Origin: Oxyruncus cristatus
Lineage: Eukaryota; Chordata; Aves; Passeriformes; Cotingidae
Direction: 5' to 3'
Length of the DNA stretch: 64,000 nucleotides
Assembly: GCA_013399855.1 (NCBI GenBank)
Contig: VXAY01002200.1
Location: forward strand, 1,248,561 to 1,312,560
Shown here: positions 37,204 to 51,514 of the stretch, one piece after another
Position numbering within the stretch: the stretch's first letter is position 1
Layout: every line of letters starts with the position of its first letter
Program-made: the position numbers and the translations under genes
The notes under the pieces: model-generated
Told to the model about the DNA's origin: nothing
Databases searched by the model: none
What the model saw: only the letters and a program-made list of their open reading frames with translations

Positions 37204-40200
37204 ATGTTTAGATTGTTTAAGAAATTCCAGTTCCTACTAAATAATAGCAGAGTATTAGTTGAGCAGATGATGAAGAGTAATAGTAAAAGCAAAGATTTTA
37301 GCTTTATTATTGCATTTCCTTGTTAGTCAAGAGTTCATTTTCTCCCCTTGGAAACTGCATCAGCATTGTTTGCATTGGATACTGTAGTTAGCCTGCACAG
37401 CTTGTTACCAAAGACATTCATGATAATATAATCACTCAAAGAAATACCACAAAGACATCTCACAGGGGAATATTACAAATTATGAGAAGACTATGACTGT
37501 TGCTTGACATCCAGGACTATTCTCTCTTTTTCTTGGCTCTGTGGATTATATGTTTCCCTGGTACAAGCCTGGCAACAAATTCACTTTGCCTGCAGAACCT
37601 TGAACAACCATAATCCTACAGACCTGCGGACTGCTCAATTCACTTGAAAATTTCCAAATCTGAGGTCATGCACCAGGGATAAAGGGGAATATCCACTATG
37701 TTACATCCAGTGTCACTAAGGACAGCAAAATCATCACTTTCCCACAGGGTACCCCACTGGAGCAGATCCAGGGAGGAGGATTAATATGCTTCCTATCTTC
37801 CCCAAAACTGCACCCATCAAAACCTCTTCAATGCCCCTGTCATCCTCTGCCAGCCCCCACCAAGCCTCCCCACCTGCCTGTGCAGAGATCTGACAGGCTG
37901 TGGCATCTCAGGGGGTTGTGGGGAAGCAACAACAAATTAACTGTGGATGCTGGATTAAAGAGCTAGACAGCAACTGCTCCAGCCTTTCTGAGGGAAACAC
38001 CAAGAAGCCAGATCCTAATCTCCCAATCCTGTCCTGACAGTGTGATCTTGCATCAGTCACTGCCATCCATGCATTCAGATTTCTCCAGCACCAAACAAAG
38101 CCTGGCAGTGCTCATTGAGCTACAGAAGTGTGGGGATGCAGAGTGGATGAACTGATACTCACAGCACCCAGAGAACAAGGTAGCCTTGTTCTACTAAATA
38201 CCTTCAAGCCAAAGTCACCTCTGGACAGTCAGGTTCAAGGATGGTTTTGGTCTATCATTCCCAGGTATTCCTTTTCAGCTAAATAGGAGTGATTTCAGCC
38301 TTTCCCAAGTTCAGAACCTGTTGGGGACTGATTCCAGAAAACAAGTATTAAAACTGCTTTTGACCTGCTTTGATAAAACTAGAAAGACTAAACACACACA
38401 TTTAGAAGGTCGCTAGAACCATTCCAGCAATGCTCCCGTAACAGAACTGTTCATGTTAATTACTGTATTATCTGTTCTACATGCTCTAATTGTCTCCCTA
38501 TGGCATACTGGGGAAAAAATGCAATTTTGTAAGAAAAAACCCACAAGTGGTTGGGGTTTTCCCCTGGTTCAAATAAAAAGAATTTCAGACAACTGTACTT
38601 TCTCTCCTTCATCAGGATTCAGGCAGAATCTGAGCTCCCCCTGCTGTTTGTAAAAAAGCAGTGAAGTGCTGAGCTGGATGAATTTTTAATTTCGAGTTTC
38701 TCTGGCCAAGGGCAGGCTCTGGGGATCCCGCTATTTGGTCTTTGGCTCAGGCTGCCTCATGGAAAGAAGTAACTAGCTGAATTTCAGTAAAAACCCGTTC
38801 TTACCGTCACACCACTGAATATGGAAAGTATTACTTTCAGGAGGAGAGAAGATAGCTGTGCGTAAAAACAGCCATTTGATGCATGAGTCAGAAAAGAAGA
38901 ACATTTATACAAGCCCAAAAAAGTGTTGACCTTAAACCATTCTCTAATCTGTGGCCAGAAATGGATCCAGCCCTTTTATAGTAGGCAAGATTCCCAGCAA
39001 CACTCCTAAGGCCAGAGCTGAGGCCGCATGATGCTGAAATTACTACGTCCTCTGTGCAAACAGCAAGTCTGCCCATGGAAAGATGTGCTTTATATATGTA
39101 AAAATATTCTGAACTGAGGCTCCTGGAAGAAATCCCACTCCCCTTGCCAGGACAGCTCTAAGTCAACAGGGAGCAGGTCTACACTAGGGAATCAAGTGTT
39201 TGGGGATGCTCATTTTGACAGAATGAACAGAGTCCGGTTATCATGAGCCAAGGGTTTCAAGTCCCATTATTAAAATGCCTCTGGCAACTCAGTGTGTGGT
39301 ATGAATTCCCCTTAGATTAACCACTCATTGCCCTCAGACTTTTAATTCTATCATCAAAGAGGCAGACACCTCTGAACTGCTCTCCAGGGGAGGGTAAATT
39401 AGATGCTCTGAATCACCCTCTGGAAGAGCCCCTTGTGCTGCCCAGACGGGGAGAACATGGCAGATCCTGAGCCAGCTGAGATGCACCAGTGCCTTCAGCA
39501 TCAGCCCTTGATCTCCCCATCTAATTTGGTGCTTTTGAAAAATAATGTCTTTTACTGATGTTAACCCCAAGGGGGGAAGAAAAATTAAAAAATTAAAATA
39601 AAATTTAAAAAAAAAAAGAAAGATAAAGGAGAGTTCTTCTAACAAGGATTCCCAACTGCTAAAATATTTTCCTGTTTGTCTGGTTATATGTCAAGTCTCA
39701 TTAGGCTGTGTTAATGAACTTGTTCCAGGCAAGTTTTGGCATAGTTGTTGTTTATGGTTTTGCCTAACACATGTGAAAGAGCAGGCTAAGTCTGGCTTGT
39801 TTTCAAGTAAGTGTAACAATCAAAAGAGCGGAGTGGGAATATAAAAGGAGAAACAGCTTACAGTTTGCAATTCAATACTTACTCTATGACAGTAAGGAAG
39901 AAAAAAAATAGTGTTCTGCACTTTGGTTTGTTCCTCTATCACTGTACAGTGATGAATCACTATTTTAAGGGGATTTCAGTATGGTTTTGTCTACATTTGG
40001 GTTCCATTTTAAAGAGCAGCAATCAGAAGCTACCCCACATAAGTCCTGCTGTGCTATTGGCGCAGAAAGTACTTACAACAGCACAGCCATCTTGACAGAC
40101 CCTTGTCATTCCTAGAAAGTTTCAGTAAATTAGATACACCTTTGTGATATGAACAGAAAGGTTGTGCACCACTTGTTTTCTTTGGAAGAATTCCCCAGCT

Positions 40201-43200
40201 TCCATACATGGCACGAAAGGAGCCAGCTATGAACAGCAGAGATATCCAAATCAATGAGGGATGCTGAAGCAAGAGCTTGGCGTCATCAGTATTTTTGAGA
40301 TCTCACCTCAGCTACCCTGGCCACTGCATTCCTGGAATATCACCACCAGTTTCTGAAGAAAATAAAGTTAGTGACACTGAGAAAGAAACTCCACCTCCTT
40401 AACTTTGTCTACTGCAACAGAGGTATTCTGCAAGAGAAACTGAAATCTGTAACAGCATCTGGATGATAACAGAGGGGATGACTCAGCCACACATTGCTAC
40501 TGCTTGCTTTGTTTATGTTTCCAATACCACTTTGAGTCTCTCCATTATTCATTTTTGTTTATTTTATGGCATTGGGGTTGCAAACACTGAGAGCTGTTAC
40601 AAAAACAAGGTCAATGCCCCGCTGAAAGCAAAGTTTAGTAAAACTATCTGTGCAGCTGATTCTGCAATCCACATATTGAAATTAATTATGAGAGCCCCAA
40701 ACAGCAGCCAGATCACAATCTTCAAGCAGAAGGGTTACTTAATCTTCATGTCTTCCTAAGGAAACAGGAATCTTCATGCAACTACTATGTGCACAAAGAG
40801 AATTCTAAATAACGTAGAGATGTAAAAGTTTCCACATCTTTTTAAGCAGCCAGATAGACAATATGAACTATGTTGGACACCCTGCTAATACCGAAATGCT
40901 AAATGAAATCTCTACCACCCAAGAGCCATATTTAACAAGTCTATACTACTGTCACTGACAGCTAGAAGACACTCTGATCCTAGAGAACTCTCTCTGCAGG
41001 ACAAGTTTCTCAGGAGTCCCACCATTATTCAGATGACAAACAGCTCGTAGAACAGGAAGAGGTTTATCCCTACCACTCTGTTTCTATTTGTGCTCTGACT
41101 CCTGCCTTATATGCCACTACCATTTCTCAAGCTTCAATAAGTATTTTTCAAATCAATTTAGCAGTATCACTGCATAAAGAGCAATCAAAATCCATTGGTT
41201 TACCATCAAGCAAAGAGCATCTTTCCATCCCTATTGCTTCCTCTGGCACAATGGCAAACAGCACCACATAGTTTTCTCTTACCACATCCTAATTCATAAC
41301 TAATAGGCTCCTTTCACTATTTTTTCTACCCACCAACCTCAGCAGGCACAAGAGGTGCTTAACCAAGACCTAAGCACCCTGGCCACATCTCAGCTTTATC
41401 ACACACCTTTAACAGACCAATAAAGTTGGCTATACCACACAGCATATTGGCAGCAACAGAAGCACCAGCGAAAGCCTCTAGCATCCTCTAACATGAAGTT
41501 GTTTAACCTGCCCCAGAGTAACACCACTTCCTTACACCCATTGGGCAGTTGAATCTAGGTTTCCTAAAAACTGGCAGTGTAAACACAGCTGTGGACTTGG
41601 GTTCTGCTGAAGCCTCATTATTGCAGTTCAATTATTGCTGGCTTTTTCTCCTCCAAATTTCCAAATTACCTCCAGCCTCTATGTTGTTATAGACTAATTA
41701 GGCTTTAATAAGTCAGAAAAGGAGGCAGATTAGGATAATTAGGCCTCATGATTGATTACTGGGGCTGTTGTGGGATATACTGGGTGAAAGGCAATGAAGG
41801 AGAGAATGGATATTTGCAGGGGCTGGACAGGGTTAGGAAACCAGATACCCAGACTAGCCCTGGCAAATATTAGTCTTGAGCAAAGCTCAGTCAATTCACT
41901 GTAAAAAAAACCTTAGCATAGATGCATCCTTCCCTGGTTGCAAAGGAAAAGCCAAAGCCAAAGGCATCCAAGGTGTGCGTCCTCAGCATCTCCCCGAACG
42001 CGCTCATCTCTCCCACTTGCTGAGGTAGCAGCCTGAGGGGAGCAGTGATGGCAGTGCTCTGTCCTTTGCATCAACCTGTCACACAGGCAGCATAGGAACA
42101 AGGAAAGGACTGAGCCCTTCTTGGCTTTCCCTACACTGAGAGCTTCTAGTGAGGCTTTGAGTCAGCCAGAAATACCTGCCCCTGTAGCCCACGCACCAGC
42201 AACCACCAGCCAGAAGGTCTTTAGGCAAACACCCCAGAACAGAGCCAGCTCTGTGCTCACACAGGCGAGCTGTGAGTCATGCCCTCTGAATCTAGGCATG
42301 CGATTTTATTTCCCACATGATAATAAAAGGGTAGTAATGCTCAGCTAGTCGGCTCATCACATCAGCATAGCAAAGGCTTTATTTAATAACCTAATCCAGC
42401 TCTGAAATTCATCCAGATTTAAACCAGTTGAAAATAAAATGTTCTCCAAGTGGTTACAGATGAGTCAGTTTATCATGAAGCTTTAAATGAATTTTGATAA
42501 AATGTTCAAAGAAAATTGCTGTCCCTGTGTGAGGCAATTCTGAGTAACAGGGAATTTTTCAACAGACAGCCACATTTTGAAAAACACCCCAAGTAATTAT
42601 AATAAACCAAATAATTTCTCCCATCCTTTCTTCTTCTTTTGTATCCTCAACACAGCTTAAGATATTTAGAAACCTGTAAAAGGGAGTTGGATCTGTGCAG
42701 AATACCATTATGGTGCATTGAAGCTCTGGATTATCAAACCCTTGGGTAAGCCTGCATGGCAAAATTAAGAAAGGGGGAAATTACAACTGTGTCTGCTGGG
42801 AAAAGTAAGGAAGTTTTGTTCCAGAATTAGAAAGTTCCATTTGGCAACATTAGGAATATGATTACCTAAATATGCCAAGCTTTCGGTCCCTTGACAAGCA
42901 CATTAGAGACAAACTCTTTTGAGATACCAGCCCTATAAATACACATACTTAACAGGAAGCAGGTATGCACTGATGGAAATGAACTTCTTATCCAAGAGCT
43001 TTCCATGAAAAGTATAGCAGTGAGGTGTGGCTGTTCGATAAGACGAACTCAGGACCCAAGACTCAGTCACTGAACTTACACATTGCAATAATCTACAGGA
43101 CAAAGGTTTGCAATGAAATGTAATTGCAATAGCCTACTCTTAGAAAATAGCTCATAAGTAAAGGTCTCTGGAGTCAGAGCACTCAGATAAGGCACAGGAA

Positions 43201-46200
43201 AACTGCTGTCTATCCCTCACCAAGAAGTATGGTTTTGGGCCCATCATCAAATACTGCTTTTTTTCTGGATCCAGCACCCACATTAGAAATAGTTGTAAGC
43301 TCAGTTCAAAGCTGTGAACATGAACATCCCTGCTCAGCTGCCACATGAGCATCTCAGGTCATGACCCTACACCTTTTGACAAAACACCAGGTTTTGTGAA
43401 ACTGCGGCCTTGTTCAGGCCTTGTTCAAATCTAAGCCCAGGATACAGGTGTTCAGTCACAGCTCTTTCACAGGCAGGATCAGGATCTTCAGGGAAACCTG
43501 TGCGATCTGATGCTCTTCTTCCAGAGCAACAGTCTAATGATTTACACCCTCATCCAATAAGTGGGAAGCTGAAAGCTGAATTATTTGTTCTGCTAGCAGA
43601 AATGAAAAGCCCTATTTCTCCCCTATAATGTTATACACTGAAACGCAAACACTTACTCTGAAACAGAGGTACAAGATGCAGTTCTACCCCACTAGTTGGG
43701 GAGCTTACCTGTGAGCAATGGGCTGGTTTTCAGTCTGTGGACAGCTCTGAAGAAAAACACTGCTGCTTTATGCACTTTCTGAGCCACCAAGGATAACATT
43801 ATTTTCTGCACAGTGACAAGACTGTAAAATAAAAGAAGGGTGCCATGCCAATATAGCAGCCTGTGTTGCCATATTTAAGGCATTTTTCAAAGAATTAACT
43901 ATTTGCAGATTTAAAAGTCCGGAGGTTCAGGGGACAACAGCTGCTCCATAGCTGCTGGACTGGTACAAGTAGATAGGTGATACCCTCAAAGTCCTTCACT
44001 GAACAGAAAAGGAGAATCACAGTCAAAAGTTAGAACAGATGTGCATTTCAAACTTTACTCTTTTCCATCCCTGCTACCCCGACTCATTTTGGAGCAAGGC
44101 TTTCTAAGTAGGCACAGGGTTAACAGGGAGGTGCTTGAATTAAGGCTTCTGGGGCTTGGGATTTACCACCCATCCCTGTTCTCAGCCACCCTGACTAATG
44201 AGCTGTAGGCAGCAGCATGCTGCATACATTGACTCTGGGCAATTCCCTGCTTAATGTGCCAGCTCTTTGGGGTCATCAACTTTTCTGTGCCTCAGTCGTA
44301 GAAGGACAGCATAGGCATGAGAGGACTGTGTCCATGGAAAGTGTGTCAGGAGATGATATGGAGATGCTAGGTCCCTTTTTTCAACACTTCTGGTACATTG
44401 AAGACAGTGAGGGTTCTGCTCTAATCTCTCTCGTCATTTGGTTTTTACATGTTTAAGACCTTTGCTGTGTCTCTTCTTGTACTCCCCCTCTCACAAGGAG
44501 TTACGGAGTGGTGGGACTGACTCATGGCACTCCAGTGCTGTTTCTGCAGCACTGGCACAAAAGGGCTGCATTTTCTCTGTAGATTGCTGCCACGCAAGCA
44601 GTGAGCTGCAGTAATTAATGTCAGGCAGATATGAAGAGGAAAAGGTTGTTTCTAGTTGTGAAGAAGCAGGTTTGGCTGAGGTTCTGCTAAGTCAGTTCCC
44701 ACACTTGAGCTGCAAAGAGAATGAAAATGTTTCATAGTGCCCTGAGCAAATTTCACGAAGTTCACGCAGGGCCAGCAGGATGGCTCCTCTGAGGAGCCTT
44801 CCTCCCCAGCTCCTCCTCAGTCTCTTGTGTGCTGCCTCCTTTTGCTTCTGTGCAAGGGAGAGAGGCACCAACAGTTTCCTTATTCTGGTGGCCTGCTGAA
44901 AATGTTTCCCTTCACATAAGCAAAGGAGAGACAAGCACAAGTGTGGACGAAAGCTCAAGCTTCTTTTCCTTGTACATAGGGATGTTTGTAATTATTAATC
45001 TCACAACAGCAGAGGTAAATACAATAACTTCATGACTCAGGATGTGCCTTAAAGGTCATTCTCTGTTCCTATCCCAAGCCAAAGGGGAAGAAGGAAAAAA
45101 GCCTGTTATATTCATGTTCTCATTTCTCTCTGAGGTGAGTCACCCTACCAGTTAAACGCTATAAAATGACAAACATTGGTAAATAAGATAGGATTAATGA
45201 TACTGATGACTCAACTGAAATAAACACACATCAGTCACAGCTCAGCAGCCTGAAAGAACCTTATGAAAAGAAAAAACCTGCTCAAGATGATGATGATTGC
45301 AAATCTGCTATTAATAAATATTTTCTATGACAAAGCATTCCACGCAGTATTTATATTTCATTATGCACAACACAAACCAAGCAACTGGAAACATTACTCA
45401 TAGCAATTGTGGAAAAAAACTGTGAGAACTCTTTTTCATTTCTGCTAGGGTAATGCAATTGCCTCCTTCAAAAAGTAACAAACCTGCCTTCATATAAAAC
45501 CCTTTCGTCCTCTGCCCTTGAAGATTAGGCTTCATTCACAGAATTGCACCTGTTTTCTAGTGCTAAATCTGAGAAATAGTCTGAGTGAGCAGAGAGTCAC
45601 CAGCTCCCTAATTCAGCAGGAAACTGCACAGCATAGCAGGTGTGCAGGTATATTCCCAATGCATGGAGATAAGCCTGCAGCAGCTAGAGTTTGACAAAAT
45701 GGCTCTTCAGCTCCTGGGGAAAGGACTGGAGGCTTTCAGCCCTAGAACATTCTAGGTGTCAGGGTAGATTAGCCATCACAGACACTGACTGCATCGCTCT
45801 TATGGCTACAGATATTCCCCAAGGAAAGAGCATGAGGAACAGTGGCATGGCACAACAGCTATGCTTTTATCACCAACATATTCTCAGTACAAGTTCCCTT
45901 ATGCATCTGTGACCTGCCCTCTCCAGTAATGCACTGAATAGACCCTGTGCTTTCTGCACATGGCTTCCCTCCAGTATTTTCATTTTTCCTAGATTAATAA
46001 CTCTGTCATTCATCTGATAGAATTTTTATCCCTCAGTACTGTCTTCATCTGTCTGGGAGAGTTCAAATTAAAAAGACTGAGCCAAAATGAAGCCTAGATA
46101 TTACAGGAATTGATGTGTGCACTTTCTTGCAGGAGGTAATCCTTTTTTCTGCTTCTGCAACAAACTCTCCTCTTGATAAAGTCTGGAGATATAAATCTTG

Positions 46201-47307
46201 CCTCCCAATATGTGGCTTGCACTGAAGTCACCAGCAGGTGTTTGCAGACAGAGGGTAGAATTTGCACATAGGGAAGGATCATTTGCAGTTTGCTTTTCAG
46301 AGAGGTTAAGCATGATCTGTTGGAGATATGTATGTGACTCATCTCACACTCACTCACTTTTTTCCCCTCCTTAACAGTGAGCAAACTTCAGTCTAGTAAC
46401 CACATATTTGTTCTGCAGCATCTCTATGTCTTCTTCCTTGAATACTTCACAGTCAGTTTAGTGAGGGAGAAAATCTGCACCAAAATATCGAACAGTTTTA
46501 GGCCTGGTCTGGTGGAACAGAAGTGATGGACTTTCCTTCTTGATCGCATATCCCAGAGTGTTTTCATTTACCAGGATACAGATACAGAGAAAGTTTAATG
46601 TCTTGGGGTGTAAATCAAAAATAAATCAAAGGAAAGCAGCAGAGGATTTTTTTGTCATTACTGGCAGTATGTGCCATATATCAAATAAACCACAAGCTTC
46701 AACGCAAAACTCTGTTTTCATCTAACATGGTAAAAATCCAGAGAAGCTCAGCTCAGCATACTCAAGTCTCTCCAGTCCTAAATTCACCCAGCTGCATTTG
46801 TGATTTAGCAGCTGCAATACAAATGTCATGGTGCTGAAAAGGCACTGAGGACACCAAGCAGATCTGCATTTAACCTTGACACTGGGCATCTCCATCAGGC
46901 ACCTGGCTCTGTCACGTGCTCTGTTCTCTAATTTCCTCAATCCCAAATCAGTTGTCTCTTGCTTGCAGAGGTTATCACTTTCCTCCTAACTTCTTCCATT
47001 TATCAATTCTTCATTACAAAGACAGCCCCTTAGTAGATGTTAAAAATCTCTGACTAGGTGGAAAAATGTCCTGTGTTAAGCGCTCTCTTATACAGTAAAT
47101 GCAAGTTAACCTCTGCATGGCATAACTCTGGCATTGACCATTGTGAGTCTTCTTGCTTTGCTCAGCATTAATCAGCCTACTCTACAGGTTTTTTAAGCAA
47201 GAGGACTTTTAGGAGGTGTTATTGACTATGTGACCTTGTAAAAAAACTTTCCTTTTGGAAACACTTCCCCCGGCAACCAAAATAATTCCAATAGCTCTGT
47301 GTCGTGT
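37201..47307. other. Unique non-coding DNA, no gene seen
   Basis: Ten kilobases without a recognised gene, RNA or transposon. An A/T-rich low-complexity stretch lies at 39577-39628. Two TAATTAGGC motifs 41 bases apart lie at 41695-41744. Frames are at most about 105 codons and occur on both strands. The stretch 45130-45420 is AT-rich and not low-complexity, the sort of texture seen in conserved non-coding DNA, but conservation cannot be judged from one genome. Confidence 0.55.
39577..39628 (+). repeat. A-rich low-complexity stretch
   Basis: Runs of A broken by TT and G, continuing for about 50 bases. No retroposon body is visible next to it. Confidence 0.8.
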
Positions 47308-47331
47308 CCCTTCCCTTCCCCCCTCCCCCCC
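47308..47331 (-). other. Strong putative G-quadruplex motif
   Basis: The plus strand carries C runs of 3, 3, 6 and 7 separated by TT, TT and T. The minus strand therefore has four G runs with loops of 1, 2 and 2 bases, a near-ideal quadruplex sequence. The flanks are ordinary AT-rich DNA, so it stands out sharply. No promoter or exon is recognisable beside it. Confidence 0.75.
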
Positions 47332-50300
47332 GAGGTCATATGAAAGCAATTAGGTTCTGAGAAAGCATCTACACAGCTGAGCTTACAGTCCAAAGGAATG
47401 AGGAAATCTCTCCTCAGTTGCTGTGAATTTAACGTAAAATGATCAGTGAGTACAGTCCTAAATAAAGCTTCTTCCCCTTGAAAACAGTTTCTCCAAGTTA
47501 AGCTCTGTAATTGAGCATTTTGCCATCATTCCTTTCATCTGTCCTGATTAACTGATTCTCAGTAAAAAGTTTGGATTTCTGAATGCTCTGGATTTCATAG
47601 TGAATCATTAATAGATGCTAATTGGAGTTACAGAAAATAGCCACAGCACAGGAAGATAATTAAGATGCTTGTCCAGGTGAAGCATTATTTACACATTTGA
47701 GGGCAGACACCACATAAGAATCTGAAGATGAAGAACTGAACACAGATAAATTAAGATAAAACAAGTCGTTTATCATACTGGGCTGGCACAAATGTTACAA
47801 GGGGCAAAGGTAGTCACTGGAATGCCATATTGTAAAACAAGCATGTTCAAGCAACAAGCTGCTCCTGCTGTTGCTGCCTGCCCTCACCACCTGGTCTCTG
47901 CTGTTGTGCCTCCAAGTAGCCCTCTCCCTCTCAGTAGTCCTTTCCAAAGAGGAATGGATCACCTAGCTTGCAATACCCCAAACCCAGAATAACTCCTTGT
48001 AATCTCAATTACTGGTTTTAAAATACTTTCTCTGAGGCTGGAAGCAAGCTTGTCAAAGGATACAGAGTGGATGGCATCATACCTAAGGTTCATCCACCAC
48101 CCTTTAAACAAGGGCAATTCCTCACTGACAAATACTCAACGGTTCCTATCCCACAGTGGATTTATTTTCAAGAGGAGATGTAGGGAACCACTCATAATCT
48201 TGAGAGGGGAATTTGGGGTATTACCAAGAGAATACAGCTGCCCTGAGGTGCACTTGAATTTCTCCTGGGCAACTCTTCTCAGAAGGAGTCATGAGGACAT
48301 CTCAGGGCTACTTATGTAATTTGTTAAGCAGAGCTGGTCAGTACACAAAGTAAAATTTCAAAATTGAAGTATTCTTGTCAAGACATCAGGTTTTGAGAAT
48401 GTAATTTACATCCTGGTGGTTAGAAAAGTGGCCAGATGAAAGACCCAGGTGAAACTCCCTTCCCCGCACAGTTGAGAAAGAGCTGCAATGAAATCTTTTG
48501 ACCAGGAAGAAGGATGGGGCTTAAACAAGAGACTCTCACACACTCCAGGCACCAAGTGCCTTATAGATAGGGTACAAAAAACCAGTCTGACACCTTGAAA
48601 ATCACTGCAAAACAGAGTAATCGTTTTCTAAGTCAGTTCTGCATATGCAGCAGGCCTGAATGAATTGGTTTCATGCAGGGAGCAGTAATTGAAAACAGTC
48701 ATTGAAGTGGTAAACAAAACCAGAATGCTAAATATGAATGTGCAGTAAGCGATGGTGTAGGCTTTCCTTCAATATTAAGGATTTAAACCCCACAGTGTAT
48801 TTGCAATAATCCATTCTTGTTTTTAAAACATTTTGTTCCAGATAGCTCAAAACCCTGCTCCCTCCTGGCAAGGAGAACAATAGTTTTCTACTGGAAGCTG
48901 AGGATAACTTGTTCTAGGATGAAGAATTCTGCCAAGTTCAACCAAGGCACTCACAGACAAGTGGGGTCTGTAGCAGGAATAGTGGGTCAGAACCTTTTTT
49001 TTAAAATTCTTGTCTGAAAAAGAGCACCACCTCCAACAACACAGAGCCCCATAGCAACATGCTTGGGCATTGCCTCTGCTCTGAGTCAGAGGGAAGAATG
49101 CCATTTCATGACTCACCAGCACCACTTATGCTGCATTGTATAGTGCTAAATAATCTAATCTGTCTATCTACTTGAGAGCCTTTAAAGAGCACTAGTATGC
49201 AATGTAAAGAGTTTTCACTGGCATACGTAAAAGGCATTAAAGTCTGGATCACACTCAATGGAAAGCTGCCATCATTTCCACTGGGAGTTGGACCAGAGCT
49301 TATATGCAACACATCGTGTTTGGGAAAACTCTTCAGGGGGTGGGGAGGAGGGGAGAAGGAGGTTTTTAAAATCAAAAAGCAATAGCTATCAAAGTCAGTG
49401 GCTTTCTGGACAAAGTTCTGTTGTCAGGTATTCTGCGTTATCTGTGGATGCAGATCTCCCTTTGATGTCGATGAGAAACCAGCTCATCAGGGGAGCCCCA
49501 CACTGACAGCCAGATCTCCTCTTACAGAGGAAACAGAGGACAGTTGGTCCTGAGCTCACCGGGCAAACGCTGGGCTTCCCGGCACTTTCCTGCAGGTGGC
49601 ACTGCTAAATTTTTTAACAAAAATGAATTTTGTGAACTCGAAGTTCTCAATCATTTAGTAATCTTACCTGAATGGAAAACCCAAACCACACGAGCCATTT
49701 CCCTGTCCCAGCAGTATACCTTCCTTGCATAGGCACAAAGGAGCCTACACCTGATCCTCTCTATAGTGAAAGTCTAGGGGGCGAAAAAAAGTAAGGTCAA
49801 GACTTGTACTCATGTCATCAGCTGAATGCTTTCCTTCTAGGAATTCAAAGCAAAAGGAGAATTCTGTATCTGATTTCCTCTTGGGATTGCAATTTTAGGA
49901 TCTCTCTACCTTTCAGGTTACACGGTGATATGTGGATGTGTCGGAGACATTCCTTTCCTTTTCTGTAAAACACGGGCTTCTCTTTCAGTTCATGGCCTGG
50001 GTTAAATTAGCCATGCTACGTACTGCTGGCTTCTGCTAGCAATTCCAGTGCCTCACAAACAGTGCTGTGAGACTACCAGAGGTGCCAAGATGCTCCTTAT
50101 TCCAGCAGAAGAACCATTTCTTCTTTTCCAAGCCTACTGACAAATCCCGATACTTGCAGCAAACAAAAGCTGTTAATCATGGATGGAAAAATCAAAGTGG
50201 CAGTGGACAAAAAAAGGCCATCTGGAGTAGCAGAGGATAATCCCCTCTGGAGACAGTTCACCCCTCATCAGCCCTGGGCATCCCAACTCAAATCCCTATG

Positions 50301-51514
50301 CCACAGAACCACTGTGCATCTGTTGCACACAGCACACAGTTAATGAGAATACAAGAATCACTCATCAAAACATCTCATCATGGAAGAGACAAACCCAAGT
50401 TGTCAGCTGGCTGCTTAGCAATGGGCTGGCACTAGAAGGGCAGTCCCATGCAAATCCAAGCATGTATGAAAACATCAGCAATGTATGTTGATTTTTCTGC
50501 TAACTCTATCTACTTAATCTCTGATATGTAACTGGCCCTCTGAATGTCAATACTTTTCTATCTGAGTAGTGTAGGCAAATTCATAAGCTTTCAGACTCCT
50601 GCGAAAGTTTGTTTTAAGAACATCATGTGGCAGGAAGTTCAAAGCGTCAGAAGTTATGTTACAAAAACATCCTTCTCTTACATCAGCTATGAGTCTGTCT
50701 CTCTCAGTTTCATTGATCCCTTTTGTCATCAGATATAAGAACAGTAACTAGCAGGGACACAAGTCTTTGGAACATCCTACCCAGAAAACCTTGTTCTTGT
50801 CCAGGCTATCAGTCCAGAGAGATTTCTCCCTCTGAAGAGAGGGAACCCCAGATTGGTTGCTTTCCTTCCTGTGGGGAAGGAAATCAGGCAGGAATCTGAG
50901 CATGTCCTAATTGCAGCTTCTCTGTTGTCCACATTCAAGGAAACATGGATATCATCGTTAGCAAGCTTGTACCATGATTGCCCTCTTTGTACCTCTTCTT
51001 TTGTTAATGACAGATCTCTCAAGCCAGATTCCTATGCCAGCACTGAAAGTCAAAAGCAAAAAATATCTCTTCCTCTATTGCAACTGCTCTCATTTGACAA
51101 GCACTCAACCCAAGGACGCTGCTTGCCTTCCAAGGTGAAAGCTCTAAAAAAGTTGATGCTGATGTATCTTGTAAACTCCTACTTTTTACTATCATCATGG
51201 GATTCAAGTATCTGGAGAAGAGATTTGACTTATGAGAGATGGCAACATTAGCAGCTCAAAAGTTCATTCATCCTCAAGAGCATATATATCAGCTGAAATG
51301 AGTTCCAAAGGACCCTTCACTTGAACTGATTTACAGGTACACCAGCAGACAGAGAGACACTTCTTTCAATGACATAATTTTAATAGGCCAGGAGCATTTT
51401 TGCTACTGCAGCTAAAACCTGGATATTTTTGTTTTGGTTCTCAGGAGGTAAGCTTTGCTCTGCATGCATTTAGCCTCAGGAGCAGAGTTTACTGACAGTA
51501 TTGCCAGGAGCACA
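47332..51514. other. Unique non-coding DNA, no gene seen
   Basis: No recognised gene. The stretch 47560-47720 is rich in homeodomain-like and inverted CCAAT cores without being low-complexity. Acceptor-like sites at about 49916 (CTCTCTACCTTTCAG) and 49988 (CTTCTCTTTCAG) lie 70 bases apart without a clear donor or coding frame. A G-rich stretch at 49336-49362 has only three long G runs. The plus-strand 132-codon frame at 50853-51251 shows no domain. Confidence 0.55.
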
